The position numbers were made by a program, and so were the translations under genes. A stretch of 64,000 nt of DNA from Vicinamibacteria bacterium (GTDB lineage Bacteria > Acidobacteriota > Vicinamibacteria > Fen-336): NCBI GenBank assembly GCA_035570235.1, contig DATMML010000085.1:62001-126000 (forward strand), given 5' to 3'. The notes under the pieces were generated by a model. That model searched no databases. It saw nothing but the letters and a program-made list of their open reading frames with translations, and was not told the DNA's origin. Shown piece by piece: positions 17,774-28,148 of this stretch. The number at the start of each line of letters is the position of its first letter. The first letter of the stretch is position 1.

Positions 17774-19192
17774 TCAGAGTTGGAGCGACTTGACCTCCAG
17801 GAACGCCTCGAGCCCGTATCGGCCTAGCTCCCTTCCGTGGCCCGATTGCTTGTATCCGCCGAAGGGGGCCATGGGGTTGAAGCGCCCCCCGTTGATGTCC
17901 ACCTGTCCGGCCCGCAGCCGGCGCGCGATCGCCTCGGCGCGCCGCCCGTCCGCCGACCAGACCGCTCCGGCCAAGCCGTACCGCGTACCGTTTGCGATCC
18001 GGACCGCTTCGTCTTCGTCCTGGTAGGCCAGCACCGACAAAACCGGGCCGAAGATCTCCTCGCGCGCGATGGTCATGTCCGGCTGGACACCGGCGAAGAC
18101 CGTGGGCCGCACGTAGTAGCCCCTGGCCAGTCCGGGAGGCGCCTCAGGACCGCCGACCATCAGCTCCGCGCCTTCCCGCAGGCCCTTGCGGATGTATTCT
18201 CGGACTCGATCGCGCTGAGCGCAGGAGACGAGTGGACCCAGCTTGGCCTCTCCGCCGAACGGATCGCCGACGGTGAATCCTCCGGCGATGTCGGCCGCGA
18301 GCTTCACTGCTTCGGCTTGGCGCGACCTCGGTACCAGCAGGCGGGTGAGCGCGCTGCACGTCTGGCCCGAGTTGAGGAGGCACGAGCTCACGGTAGACCG
18401 GACCGCCTTCGCCATATCGCCGTCCTCGAGGAGGATCGAAGCCGACTTCCCGCCCAGCTCCAGCGCCACGCGCTTGACGGTCTGGCTGGCGATCTCCGAG
18501 ACACGCCGGCCCGCGCGCGTCGATCCCGTGAACGAGATCATGTCCACGTCAGGATGGGCGGCCAGCACCTCGCCGACGACGGGTCCGGTGCCGCAGACCA
18601 GATTGAAGACACCGGGAGGCAAGCCCGCGGCCTCCACGACCTCCGCCAGCAGGAAGGCGCTGAGAGGCGCCACCTCGCTGGGTTTCAGGACCACGGTGCA
18701 CCCGGCAGCGAGGGCGGGCGCCACCTTGGCCACGATCTGGTGCAGGGGGTAGTTCCAGGGACTGATGGCTCCTACCACCCCCACCGGCTCCCGCACGACC
18801 AGCGAGTTGCCAATGCGCTCCTCGAAGCAGAAGCTTCCGAGCATCTCCGCGTAGCTCGCCATCACCCTGATCGGCACGCCGGCCTGGATGGCTCGCGACA
18901 GGCGGAGAGGCATCCCCACCTCGCCCGTGATCGTGTGCGCGATCTCCTCCTCGCGTGCGGCGAGACCCTCCGATAGGCCGCGCAGATACTGGGCACGCTC
19001 GGCCACGGAGGTGATCGCCCACCCCTCGAAAGCCCGCCGCGCCGCCCCCACGGCGCGCTCCACGTCTTCGGAGCTGCCCGCCGGGACCCGGGCCATGACC
19101 TCTTCCGTGGAGGCGTTGATGACCTCGAGAACCCCGCTGGCCCCGGACGAAACCCACTCACCGTTGATGTAGAGTCTGTCTTGGATCGGCAT
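17774..19192 (-). CDS. NAD-dependent aldehyde dehydrogenase
   Basis: A 472-residue ALDH superfamily enzyme. [20 protein letters not shown] and [10 protein letters not shown] (cofactor), [11 protein letters not shown], the general-base Glu in ALELGGKSA near residue 243, and the catalytic cysteine in [10 protein letters not shown] near 277 are all present. Then come [11 protein letters not shown] and [13 protein letters not shown]. It would oxidise the aldehyde produced by the divergent alcohol dehydrogenase to an acid that the acyl-CoA ligase can activate. A near-palindromic TetR-type operator lies between the two genes. The specific aldehyde is unknown. Confidence 0.92.
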   Translation of the reverse strand: MPIQDRLYINGEWVSSGASGVLEVINASTEEVMARVPAGSSEDVERAVGAARRAFEGWAITSVAERAQYLRGLSEGLAAREEEIAHTITGEVGMPLRLSRAIQAGVPIRVMASYAEMLGSFCFEERIGNSLVVREPVGVVGAISPWNYPLHQIVAKVAPALAAGCTVVLKPSEVAPLSAFLLAEVVEAAGLPPGVFNLVCGTGPVVGEVLAAHPDVDMISFTGSTRAGRRVSEIASQTVKRVALELGGKSASILLEDGDMAKAVRSTVSSCLLNSGQTCSALTRLLVPRSRQAEAVKLAADIAGGFTVGDPFGGEAKLGPLVSCAQRDRVREYIRKGLREGAELMVGGPEAPPGLARGYYVRPTVFAGVQPDMTIAREEIFGPVLSVLAYQDEDEAVRIANGTRYGLAGAVWSADGRRAEAIARRLRAGQVDINGGRFNPMAPFGGYKQSGHGRELGRYGLEAFLEVKSLQL

Positions 19193-19203
19193 GCCTTCTC
19201 TTG

Positions 19204-19219
19204 TTTACCGCGCGGTCGG
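19204..19219. promoter_or_regulatory. Candidate TetR operator between ALDH and ADH genes
   Basis: TTTACCGCGCGGTCGG contains the palindrome ACCGCGCGGT (19207-19216). The same ACCG-NN-CGGT core occurs at 35421-35430 and 38755-38764. Its position between divergent genes fits shared repression by the island TetR protein. Confidence 0.65.
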
Positions 19220-19268
19220 TGCATTATGTCCCAGATCCGGGGGCGCACGTCTCCGGAAGAGGTAGATC

Positions 19269-20375
19269 GTGAAAGCTGCCGTCTGTCGCACCCGAGGCCA
19301 GCCGGTGCAGGTCGAGGATGTCGAGCTCGGCCGTCCGCAGCAGGACGAAGTCCTCGTCCGGCTCGCGGCCAGCGGGGTCTGCCATTCCGACTATTCGGTC
19401 GTGAACGGCGTGATGCCCATGAAGCTTCCCTGCGTGCTTGGGCACGAGGGGGCGGGAGTGGTAGAGGAGGTCGGGGCGGGGGTCAGCCACGTCCGGCCCG
19501 GCGACCGCGTGGTGCTCTCGTGGGTCACGCCGTGCGGAAGCTGCTTCTATTGCCGCGAGGGCCAGCCCAACCTGTGCGACCTCGGTACGAAGATCAACTC
19601 CCATCACCGGATGCCCGATGGCACCAGCCGCCATCACAAGGACGGTGAGGACCTCCAGTCGTTCTCGGCCATTGGCGCCATGGCCGAGCTAGCGGTGGTG
19701 CCTGCGGGGGCCGCGGTCAAGCTGCCGCCCGACGCCCCCCTGGAGAAGGCCGCCCTGATCGGCTGCTCGGTGATGACCGGAGTGGGTGCCGTCTGGCACA
19801 CCGCCGACGTGAAACCGGGCAGCCGCGTGGCCGTCTTCGGCGCGGGTGGCGTGGGGTTGAACGCCATCCAGGGCGCCGCCCTCGTCGGGGCCGAGCGCAT
19901 CATTGCCGTCGATGTCCACGCGCGCAAGCTCGAGCTGGCCCGCGTCTTCGGAGCCACGCACGTCGTGGACGGCTCTCGAGAAGACGCGGGGGCGGCGATC
20001 AGGGAGCTGACGGACGGGCGCGGAGCGGACTACGCGTTCGAGGCCATCGGAAGCAAGAAGACGATCGAGCAGGCCTACGCTGCCGTGCGCAGGGGTGGTA
20101 CGTGCGTGGTGATCGGGATCGGGCCACGGACGGAATCCGTGGAGCTGAACGTCTTCATGCTTCCCGTCCTGGAGAAGCGCCTCGTCGGCTGCTGGTACGG
20201 CGGAGCCCGCGTCCATCGCGACCTGCCGCGGCTGCTCGCGATGTACCGCGCCGGCAAGCTCAAGCTCGACGAGCTGGTGACCCGCACCTACCGTCTGGAA
20301 GAAGTCAATCAGGCCTTCGCGGACATGGAGCGTGGGGAAAATGCCCGGGGCGTGATCACCTTCCCAGGGGTGTGA
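19269..20375 (+). CDS. Zinc-dependent alcohol dehydrogenase (class III-like MDR)
   Basis: A 368-residue enzyme. The catalytic zinc ligands are in SGVCHSDYSVVNG (near 38) and LGHEGAG; the structural zinc lobe is CGSCFYCREGQPNLC near 90-104. A 20-residue insert with HHRMPDGTSRHHKDG follows, as in the class III / Rxyl_3153-like branch. The NAD loop is VFGAGGVGLNAIQGA. Start GTG 19269 (GTG AAA GCT) matches the usual MKAA beginning. It overlaps the convergent MFS gene by 20 bases. Likely role: first oxidation of an alcohol substrate or intermediate of the island pathway. Confidence 0.9.
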   Translation: MKAAVCRTRGQPVQVEDVELGRPQQDEVLVRLAASGVCHSDYSVVNGVMPMKLPCVLGHEGAGVVEEVGAGVSHVRPGDRVVLSWVTPCGSCFYCREGQPNLCDLGTKINSHHRMPDGTSRHHKDGEDLQSFSAIGAMAELAVVPAGAAVKLPPDAPLEKAALIGCSVMTGVGAVWHTADVKPGSRVAVFGAGGVGLNAIQGAALVGAERIIAVDVHARKLELARVFGATHVVDGSREDAGAAIRELTDGRGADYAFEAIGSKKTIEQAYAAVRRGGTCVVIGIGPRTESVELNVFMLPVLEKRLVGCWYGGARVHRDLPRLLAMYRAGKLKLDELVTRTYRLEEVNQAFADMERGENARGVITFPGV

Positions 20376-21816
20376 GAGGCGCCTGGCCCGGGCCCGCCCC
20401 CCGCATCCACGACTGCAGCTTCAGGACGTCCTTCTTCACGCAGCGCGAAGCGGCGAATAGGACGGCGGAGAGGATCGCCGCGAGCAGGGGAACGAGGTAG
20501 AGGGCGTTGTGCAGGCCCTCCGCTCGGAACGGGTTCAGGGCGGCGGGCGAGGTGGCCCTGGCGCCGCCCACCATCGTCAGCAAGACGTCGAAGAGCACCG
20601 CGCCGACCGACCGCTCGCCGACCACGCCAGCGGCGGCGCCCGCCCTCATCGTGAAGTAATCGCTGGCGACACCTGTACCGAGCGGACCGAGGGATGCCCC
20701 AAGGAGGTACATCGCACAGAAGTAGAGGGCCATCGCCGTTCCCCGCAGCGACGGCGCTACGATGTCCTGAACGGTCGAATAGACAGTCGCGTAGTACGCG
20801 TACATGACACCGATGCCGAAACCCATGAGCAACGAAAACGTAAGCACGTCCCCGCGAGGCCGCAGCAGCGCCAGGAACATGGCCGGCGTCGAGACCACGA
20901 GCGCCCCGGTAGCGACGAGCAGCCGGCCGTCCACCCGCCGCCGGTACAGCGCGTCGGCCGCGATGCCCCCGCCGAACAGGCCGACGATCCCCGAAAGGCC
21001 GTACACGACCATCGAGATCCTCCCCGCCTCGGCCACGCCTACGCCGTGAAAGCGAATGAGGAAAGGGACCAGGAACGCCCCGAGGGCGTACATGTTGAAG
21101 TTGTGCAGCACGCCGGAGGCGATCACCCACCACAGCGTGGGGATGGACATCACGAGGGCATAGGGCGAGCCCCGAGGCCGACGCTCGCCCACGGCGTGCT
21201 CCTCGGCCATCCCGCGCGCGGGCTCCCGGATCCAAAGCGCTGCCACCGCGCATAAAAGCCCCGGCACCGCCGCCACGTAGAACGTCGCCCGCCATCCCCA
21301 ATTGTGCGCGATCCACCCGCCTAGGCCGTTGGCCAGGCCGAGCCCGACCGGGAGTCCGAGCATCCAGATCGCCACCGCGCGGGCGCGCCGTGTCCCCGGG
21401 AACAGGTCGCCGATGAGTGATGTGGACGCCGGCGAGCACGTCGCCTCGCCGACGCCCACGCCGAGACGCGCCACGACCATCTGCGCGAAGCTGCGTGCGC
21501 AGCCGGAGACGGCGGTCAACGCGCTCCAGACAAAGACGCCGGCGCTCAGGATGCGCCTGCGTTCCCTTCGGTCCGCGAGCCGGCCGAGGGGCACGCCCAC
21601 GACGGCGTACAGCAGCGTGAACACCGTCCCGAGTAGACCGAGCGCGGTGTCGCTGAGGGCCCATTCCCTGCGCACCTCCTCCCCCACGGCGCCCAGGATC
21701 TGGCGGTCGAAGAAGTTCATCAGGTTGATCGCGAATAGCACCGCGAGCGCATACGTGGCGCCGCTGTGCGCGCCCGTGACTCGTGCGGCGGGTGTTGCAG
21801 GCGCCGGCTTGTCCAA
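20356..21816 (-). CDS. MFS transporter, spinster-like
   Basis: A 12-helix permease of about 486 residues. The first helix is ATYALAVLFAINLMNFFDRQ, and the MFS signature GVPLGRLADRRERRRILSAG follows at the helix 2-3 loop. GVGVGEATCSPASTSLIGDLF is typical of the spinster/aromatic-acid branch. I start at TTG 21816: the frame is open to GTG 21906, but those 30 codons have poor third-position GC and would cover the SDR promoter. The TTG lacks a good ribosome site, so the exact start is uncertain. It is divergent from the SDR gene and convergent with the alcohol dehydrogenase. It is likely the inner-membrane importer for the pathway substrate. Confidence 0.85.
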   Translation of the reverse strand: MDKPAPATPAARVTGAHSGATYALAVLFAINLMNFFDRQILGAVGEEVRREWALSDTALGLLGTVFTLLYAVVGVPLGRLADRRERRRILSAGVFVWSALTAVSGCARSFAQMVVARLGVGVGEATCSPASTSLIGDLFPGTRRARAVAIWMLGLPVGLGLANGLGGWIAHNWGWRATFYVAAVPGLLCAVAALWIREPARGMAEEHAVGERRPRGSPYALVMSIPTLWWVIASGVLHNFNMYALGAFLVPFLIRFHGVGVAEAGRISMVVYGLSGIVGLFGGGIAADALYRRRVDGRLLVATGALVVSTPAMFLALLRPRGDVLTFSLLMGFGIGVMYAYYATVYSTVQDIVAPSLRGTAMALYFCAMYLLGASLGPLGTGVASDYFTMRAGAAAGVVGERSVGAVLFDVLLTMVGGARATSPAALNPFRAEGLHNALYLVPLLAAILSAVLFAASRCVKKDVLKLQSWMRGAGPGQAPLTPLGR

Positions 21817-21870
21817 GGAGAACCGGCCGATAGTAACACGGCCGCCCGAGCTTTCCCGAGCAGTAAAGCA

Positions 21871-21899
21871 TTGACACCGAGCCCGGACCGCCGTATAAG
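21871..21899 (+). promoter_or_regulatory. Near-consensus promoter of the SDR-ligase operon
   Basis: TTGACA at 21871-21876, a 17-base spacer, and TATAAG at 21894-21899. The ATG of the SDR gene is at 21909, only nine bases after the -10 element, so transcription would begin at or within a few bases of the start codon. Confidence 0.75.
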
Positions 21900-21908
21900 C
21901 GCTCACTG

Positions 21909-22682
21909 ATGCCCGCGATCAAAGAGCTCTTCGACCTGTCCGGCCGCACGGCCATCGTCACCGGAGGCTCGCGGGGCTTGGGCCGAGAGATGGCCGAAGG
22001 CTTGGCCGAAGCCGGTGCCGCGCTGATGCTGTGCGCCCGGCGAGAGGAGTGGCTCACGCCGACCGTACAGGACATGCGGGCGCACGGCTTCCGCGTCGAG
22101 GGGCTGGTCGCGGACGTTTCCAGGCCCTCCGACGTACAAGGGGTCGTCGACGGCGCCGTCGCCGCTTTCGGAAAGATCGACATCCTGATCAACAACGCCG
22201 GCGTGACCTGGGGTGAAGAGCCGGAAGCCATGCCCCTCGAGAAATGGCAGAGGGTCATCGACGTGAACCTGACCGGCGCCTTCCTGTTCTCGCAGTCGGC
22301 CGGGCGCGAGATGTTGAAGCGGCGGTACGGCCGTATCGTCAACGTCGCGTCGCTCGCGGGGCTGCGCTCGTCGGTCCACGGTCCGCACTACGCGGCCTAC
22401 GCGGCGAGCAAGGCCGGGCTCATGGGGTTGACGCGCGAGCTGGCGGCTTCCTGGGGCAGGCAGGGCATCCGCGTCAACGCGATCGCGCCCGGCTTCTTCC
22501 ACTCCCGGATGGCGGATCCGGCGATCCCCATGGCGGAGCCCGACATCAAGGCGAACAGCCCGATCCCGCGGGTGGGAGATGCGGGAGAGCTGAAAGGCGT
22601 CACGGTCTTTCTCGCCGCGGATGCCTCGAACTACGTCACCGGCCAGGTCATCGCTGTCGATGGCGGCCGCTCGATCGTCTGA
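21909..22682 (+). CDS. SDR-family oxidoreductase (FabG-like)
   Basis: A 257-residue classical short-chain dehydrogenase. The cofactor loop is TGGSRGLGREM (near residue 20), then NNAGVTWGEEP, and the catalytic Ser-Tyr-Lys set appears as VASLAGLRSS and YAAYAASKAG (Tyr and Lys near 160-164). GQVIAVDGGRSIV closes the protein. Such enzymes oxidise or reduce hydroxy/keto groups, often hydroxyacyl-CoA. No ribosome site is visible and the promoter sits right before the ATG, so translation may be leaderless. It is followed after 18 bases by the acyl-CoA ligase. Confidence 0.92.
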   Translation: MPAIKELFDLSGRTAIVTGGSRGLGREMAEGLAEAGAALMLCARREEWLTPTVQDMRAHGFRVEGLVADVSRPSDVQGVVDGAVAAFGKIDILINNAGVTWGEEPEAMPLEKWQRVIDVNLTGAFLFSQSAGREMLKRRYGRIVNVASLAGLRSSVHGPHYAAYAASKAGLMGLTRELAASWGRQGIRVNAIAPGFFHSRMADPAIPMAEPDIKANSPIPRVGDAGELKGVTVFLAADASNYVTGQVIAVDGGRSIV

Positions 22683-22700
22683 AGACAGTCCAAGAAGACC

Positions 22701-24277
22701 ATGGTCTGGAAGAGCCCCTACGCCGACGCCAACATCCCCGAAGCTCCGCTCACGAGCGTGGTGCTGGAGCGCGCGACTGCGTTGGGCGACAAACCTGCGC
22801 TGGTGTGTGGGGTAACCGGCCGCCGCATCACCTACGCCGAGCTCATCGAAGGAGTGCGGCGCGTTGCGCGGGGCCTAGCCGATCGTGGCTTCGGGCCCGG
22901 CGACGTTCTCGGCCTCTACAGCCCCAACCTGCCCGAGTATGCCTTGGCCGTCTTCGGCGTGGCAAGACTGGGCGGCATCGTTACCACCGTGAACCCGCTC
23001 TACACCGTGGACGAATTGGTCCACCAGCTCGAGGACGCCCGCGCCCGAGTCCTCGTCACCGCCCCCCCGTTCCTGGAGAAGGCGCGCGCGGCCGCTTCCC
23101 GCACCGGCGTCAAGGAGGTCTTCGTCTTCGGCGAGGCCGACGGCGCGCTCCCCTTCGCCTCACTGTTTCGAAGCGTCGGTGAGCCGCCCGCGGTCGAGAT
23201 CGCCCCTCGCGAGGACGTCGCCGTCCTCCCGTACTCGAGCGGCACGACCGGCCGGTCCAAGGGCGTGATGCTGACGCACCACAACCTGGTCTCCAACATC
23301 TTCCAGTGCGTCGGCATGGACGACATCCGCGAGGACGACGTCGTGATCGCTGTGCTGCCGTTCTTCCACATCTACGGTCTCTCCGTCCTGTTGAACATGA
23401 CGCTCCATCACGGCTGCACCCTGGTGACGCTACCCCGTTTCGAGCTGGAGCCGTTCGTCAAGGCGCTGGAGGACCACAAAGTCACGCGCGCCTACGTCGT
23501 GCCACCGATCATCCTGGGCCTGGCCAAGCACCCGGTGGTGGACACGTTCGACCTGCGCAGCCTGCGCTGCATCAACTCTGGCGCCGCGCCGCTCGGAGCG
23601 GAGGTCCAGGGCGCGCTGGCCAGGCGCCTCCGCTGCATCGTCAAGCAGGGCTACGGGCTCACGGAGACGAGCCCGGTCACGCACACGAACCCCGATGACG
23701 GCGTGCGGTTGGGAGCGTCGGGTCTGCTCATCCGGAACACCGAGTGCCGGATCGTGGATCCGGGCTCCGGCGCGGACCTGGGGACGGGCGAGCACGGCGA
23801 GCTTTGGGTGCGGGGACCGCAGGTGATGAAGGGCTACCTGAACGACCCGAGTGCCACGCGCGCATCGATCACGCCCGAAGGGTGGCTCCGGACGGGCGAC
23901 ATCGGCTATGTCGACGCCGACGGATTCCTGTTCGTGGTGGACCGGCTCAAGGAGCTGATCAAGTACAAGGGGATGCAGGTGCCGCCGGCAGAGTTAGAGG
24001 CGCTACTCCTGACGCACCCCGCGGTGGCGGATGCGGCCGTGATCGGCAGCCCAGACTCGGAAGCGGGCGAGGTGCCGAAGGCCTTCGTGGTCCTGAAGGG
24101 CGAGGCCACGCCGGATGAGCTGATGGCGTTCGTCGCGGAACGCGTCGCTCCCCACAAGAAGATCCGCCTGCTCGAGATCGCGGAGCAGATCCCCAAGTCG
24201 CCGGCGGGCAAGATCCTGCGGCGGCTGCTCGTGGAACGGGAGCGCTTGCTGAATTCGCCCCCGGACGCCTCGCGGCC

Positions 24278-24281
<4 letters not shown>
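22701..24281 (+). CDS. Acyl-CoA ligase, 4-coumarate-CoA ligase-like (ANL superfamily)
   Basis: A 526-residue AMP-forming ligase that activates a carboxylic acid with ATP and CoA. The P-loop-like motif [20 protein letters not shown] is near residues 173-192. [49 protein letters not shown] (hinge Asp) and [12 protein letters not shown] follow, and the catalytic lysine is in [12 protein letters not shown] near the end. The pattern is closest to 4-coumarate and medium-chain fatty acid ligases. Its stop overlaps the stop of the convergent acyl-CoA dehydrogenase gene by four bases. It is the entry enzyme of the CoA-dependent part of the pathway. Confidence 0.93.
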
Positions 24282-25507
<1,226 letters not shown>

Positions 25508-25557
25508 GTTGCTGGCATGATAACGCGAGTTGCCTCGATTGTCTCAGGTGAGAGCCC

Positions 25558-27678
25558 ATGTCTAACCTCGTGCGCTACGAGCCAACGCAGAGGGTCGCCG
25601 TCCTCACCGTCGACAACCCCCCCGTGAACGCGCTCGGACCCGGAGTGCTGGCCGCCATCGAGGAGGCCGTCGCCCGCGGCCTCTGCGACCCCCTGGTCGA
25701 CGCCCTGGTCCTGATCGGGGCCGGCCAGACCTTCGTGGCCGGCGCCGACATCAACATGTTCAAGACGATCAAGAGCCGCGAGGAGTCGATCGAGAGGTCG
25801 CAGCAGACCCACGCACGACTGTTGCGCCTCGAGGACGCCAGGAAGCCGGTGGTGGCTGCCATCCACGGCAGTGCGCTCGGCGGCGGGCTGGAGCTGGCCA
25901 TGGCCTGCCACTACCGGGTCGCGACGGCGGACGCGAAGCTCGGACAGCCTGAGGTGACCCTCGGCATCATCCCCGGTGCGGGCGGCACGCAACGCCTCCC
26001 CCGGCTCGCCGGCGCCGCCATGGCGCTGGAGATGTGCACGGAGGGCAAGCCGGTTCCCGCGGCGCGGGCGCAGACGAGCGGGATCGTCGACCGCGTCGTG
26101 AGCGGAGATCTCCGGGAAGCGGCCATTGCTTTCGCCGGCGAGCGCGCGGGCGAAGTTCGACCAACGCGCGAGCGGACCGCGAAGATCGCGGACCGCGCCG
26201 CGGGGCTCGCCGCCTGCCTGGCCGTCCGGACGGCGCTGGGCAAGACCCCGCGCGGCGCGCGGGCGCCGCTCGTGGCCGTCGACGCGATCGAGGCTGCCTT
26301 GACCCTGGACTTCGACGCTGGCTGCGCCCGCGAGCGGGAGCTCTTCGCGGACTGCGTCCTGTCCACCCAGTCGCGCGCGCTCGTGCATCTCTTCTTCGCC
26401 GAGCGAGAAGGCGGCAAGGTTCCCGATGTACCGAGAGAGACGAAGGCTCGCGAGATCCAGCGGGCGGGCGTGGTCGGCGCGGGCACCATGGGGGGCGGGA
26501 TCGCGATGTCCTACGCGAACGCGGGGATTCCCGTGCTGCTCAAGGAGGTCGACGAGACCGCGCTGCAGCGCGGCCTCGCCACCATCCGCAGGAACTACGA
26601 GGCGTCGGTCGCCAAGGGAAGAATGAGCGCCGAACAGCTCGAGCGAACGCTCAACCTCATTAGCCCGACGACGACCTACGCCGGCTTCGACGGCGCCGAC
26701 GTCGTGGTGGAGGCGGTCTTCGAGAACATGGACTTGAAGAAGGGGACGCTGACCGAGCTCGGGCGGGTGACGCGGCCCGATTGCGTGCTGGCATCCAACA
26801 CCTCGACCCTCGACATCGACGAGCTGGCGCGCGCGAGCGGCCGGCCGGCACAGGTGATTGGCCATCACTTCTTCAGCCCCGCCAACGTGATGAAGCTGCT
26901 CGAGATCGTGCGGGGCCGCGAAACGAGCCGCGAGGTGATCGCCACCTCCCTGAAGCTGGCCAAGCGCCTCGGCAAGGTCGGCGTGGTGGTCGGCAACTGT
27001 TTCGGATTCGTCGCCAACCGGATGCTCGCCTACTACCTGCGCGAGGCGAACCTGCTGCTAGAGGAAGGGGCGAGCGTGCCCCAGATCGATGGCGCCCTCA
27101 CCGATTTCGGGATGCCGGTCGGCCCCTTTGGCATGCAGGACATCGCGGGCATCGACGTGGGGGCGCGGATCCGCCAGCACTTGAAGTCCATGGGCATGAC
27201 AAGGGCAGAGGGCCCGCAGTCGGAGGTGCCGGACCGGCTGTACGAGATGGGCCGTTACGGACAGAAGACGGGGGCTGGCTGGTACCGCTACGAGCCGGGC
27301 AAGCGTACCCCGATCCCGGACCCGCTCGTCGATCAGCTGGCCGGAGAGGCCGCGCGGAAGCGGGGGATCACGCGCCGCCGCATCTCGGACGAGGAGATCG
27401 TCGCGCGTATCATGACCGCGCTCGCGAACGAGGGCGCGCGAGCTCTCGAGGACGGGTACGCGACACGCGCCGGCGACATCGACGTCATCTACTGCTACGG
27501 CTTCGGCTTCCCGCGCTACCGTGGGGGGCCGATGTTCTACGCCGACACCGTCGGCCTGCCCGCCGTGCTGGGCAGGGTCAAAGAGTACCGCGACCGCCTC
27601 GGCGACCACTGGGCGCCCGCGCCGCTTCTCGAGCGGCTGGCCGCGGCCGGTCGCGGCTTCTACACCGAGGCCTCCTGA
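25558..27678 (+). CDS. FadJ-like enoyl-CoA hydratase / 3-hydroxyacyl-CoA dehydrogenase
   Basis: A 706-residue bifunctional beta-oxidation enzyme. The N-terminal crotonase domain (about 1-190) has VAGADINMFKTI and the oxyanion/Glu segment ALGGGLELAMACHYRVA and LGQPEVTLGIIPGAGGTQRLPRL. The 3-hydroxyacyl-CoA dehydrogenase NAD domain (about 300-480) has GVVGAGTMGGGIAMSYANAG and NTSTLDIDELA. HHFFSPANVMKLLEIV carries the catalytic histidine. C-terminal domains follow, with GFVANRMLAYYLREA and DFGMPVGPFGMQDIAGID. It hydrates enoyl-CoA and oxidises the product to 3-ketoacyl-CoA. It leads the plus-strand run fadJ-like, maoC, aph and quinone oxidoreductase. Confidence 0.95.
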   Translation: MSNLVRYEPTQRVAVLTVDNPPVNALGPGVLAAIEEAVARGLCDPLVDALVLIGAGQTFVAGADINMFKTIKSREESIERSQQTHARLLRLEDARKPVVAAIHGSALGGGLELAMACHYRVATADAKLGQPEVTLGIIPGAGGTQRLPRLAGAAMALEMCTEGKPVPAARAQTSGIVDRVVSGDLREAAIAFAGERAGEVRPTRERTAKIADRAAGLAACLAVRTALGKTPRGARAPLVAVDAIEAALTLDFDAGCARERELFADCVLSTQSRALVHLFFAEREGGKVPDVPRETKAREIQRAGVVGAGTMGGGIAMSYANAGIPVLLKEVDETALQRGLATIRRNYEASVAKGRMSAEQLERTLNLISPTTTYAGFDGADVVVEAVFENMDLKKGTLTELGRVTRPDCVLASNTSTLDIDELARASGRPAQVIGHHFFSPANVMKLLEIVRGRETSREVIATSLKLAKRLGKVGVVVGNCFGFVANRMLAYYLREANLLLEEGASVPQIDGALTDFGMPVGPFGMQDIAGIDVGARIRQHLKSMGMTRAEGPQSEVPDRLYEMGRYGQKTGAGWYRYEPGKRTPIPDPLVDQLAGEAARKRGITRRRISDEEIVARIMTALANEGARALEDGYATRAGDIDVIYCYGFGFPRYRGGPMFYADTVGLPAVLGRVKEYRDRLGDHWAPAPLLERLAAAGRGFYTEAS

Positions 27679-28148
27679 TCGAGATCGAAAGCGTCGTCTC
27701 CCTGCGCGAGCGCCTCGGCCAGGAGGTGGCGGTCAGCGACTGGGTCGACGTGACACAGGAGCGGATCGACCAGTTCGCGGCCGCCACCGAGGATCGCCAG
27801 TGGATCCACGTCGACCGGGCGCGGGCCGCACGCGAGCTGCCGTCGAAGACGACCATCGCCCACGGCTTCTTGACCTTGTCGCTCCTGAGCGCGCTGGCGA
27901 GGCGCGCGATGGGGTTCCCCGGCCTGATCATGGCCGTCAACTATGGAGTGAACCGCGTGCGCTTCGTGTCTCCCGTCCCCGCGGGGTCGCGCGTCCGGGC
28001 CCGTTTCTCACCCATGACCGTACTCGACGTGGCGGGCGGCGGCGTGCAGGTCGCCTGGAAGGTCGTGGTCGAGAGCGAGGGAGGCGACAAGCCTTGCGCA
28101 GTGGCCGAGTGGCTGGTCCGCTACCATGAACGGCCTGCCGCTTCCTGA
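27675..28148 (+). CDS. MaoC-like (R)-specific enoyl-CoA hydratase
   Basis: A 157-residue hot-dog-fold hydratase. It has VSDWVDVTQERIDQFAAAT, the hydratase-2 motif DRQWIHVDRARA (Asp/His pair near residues 35-43), and TTIAHGFLTLSLLSAL. The family normally begins MIEIESV. Here the matching codon is CTG at 27675 followed by ATC GAG ATC, so translation probably uses a CTG start overlapping the upstream stop by four bases (CTGA). GAGG lies four bases before it. It overlaps the kinase gene by 23 bases. With the FadJ hydratase half it gives the cluster two stereochemically distinct hydratases. Confidence 0.85.
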   Translation: MIEIESVVSLRERLGQEVAVSDWVDVTQERIDQFAAATEDRQWIHVDRARAARELPSKTTIAHGFLTLSLLSALARRAMGFPGLIMAVNYGVNRVRFVSPVPAGSRVRARFSPMTVLDVAGGGVQVAWKVVVESEGGDKPCAVAEWLVRYHERPAAS

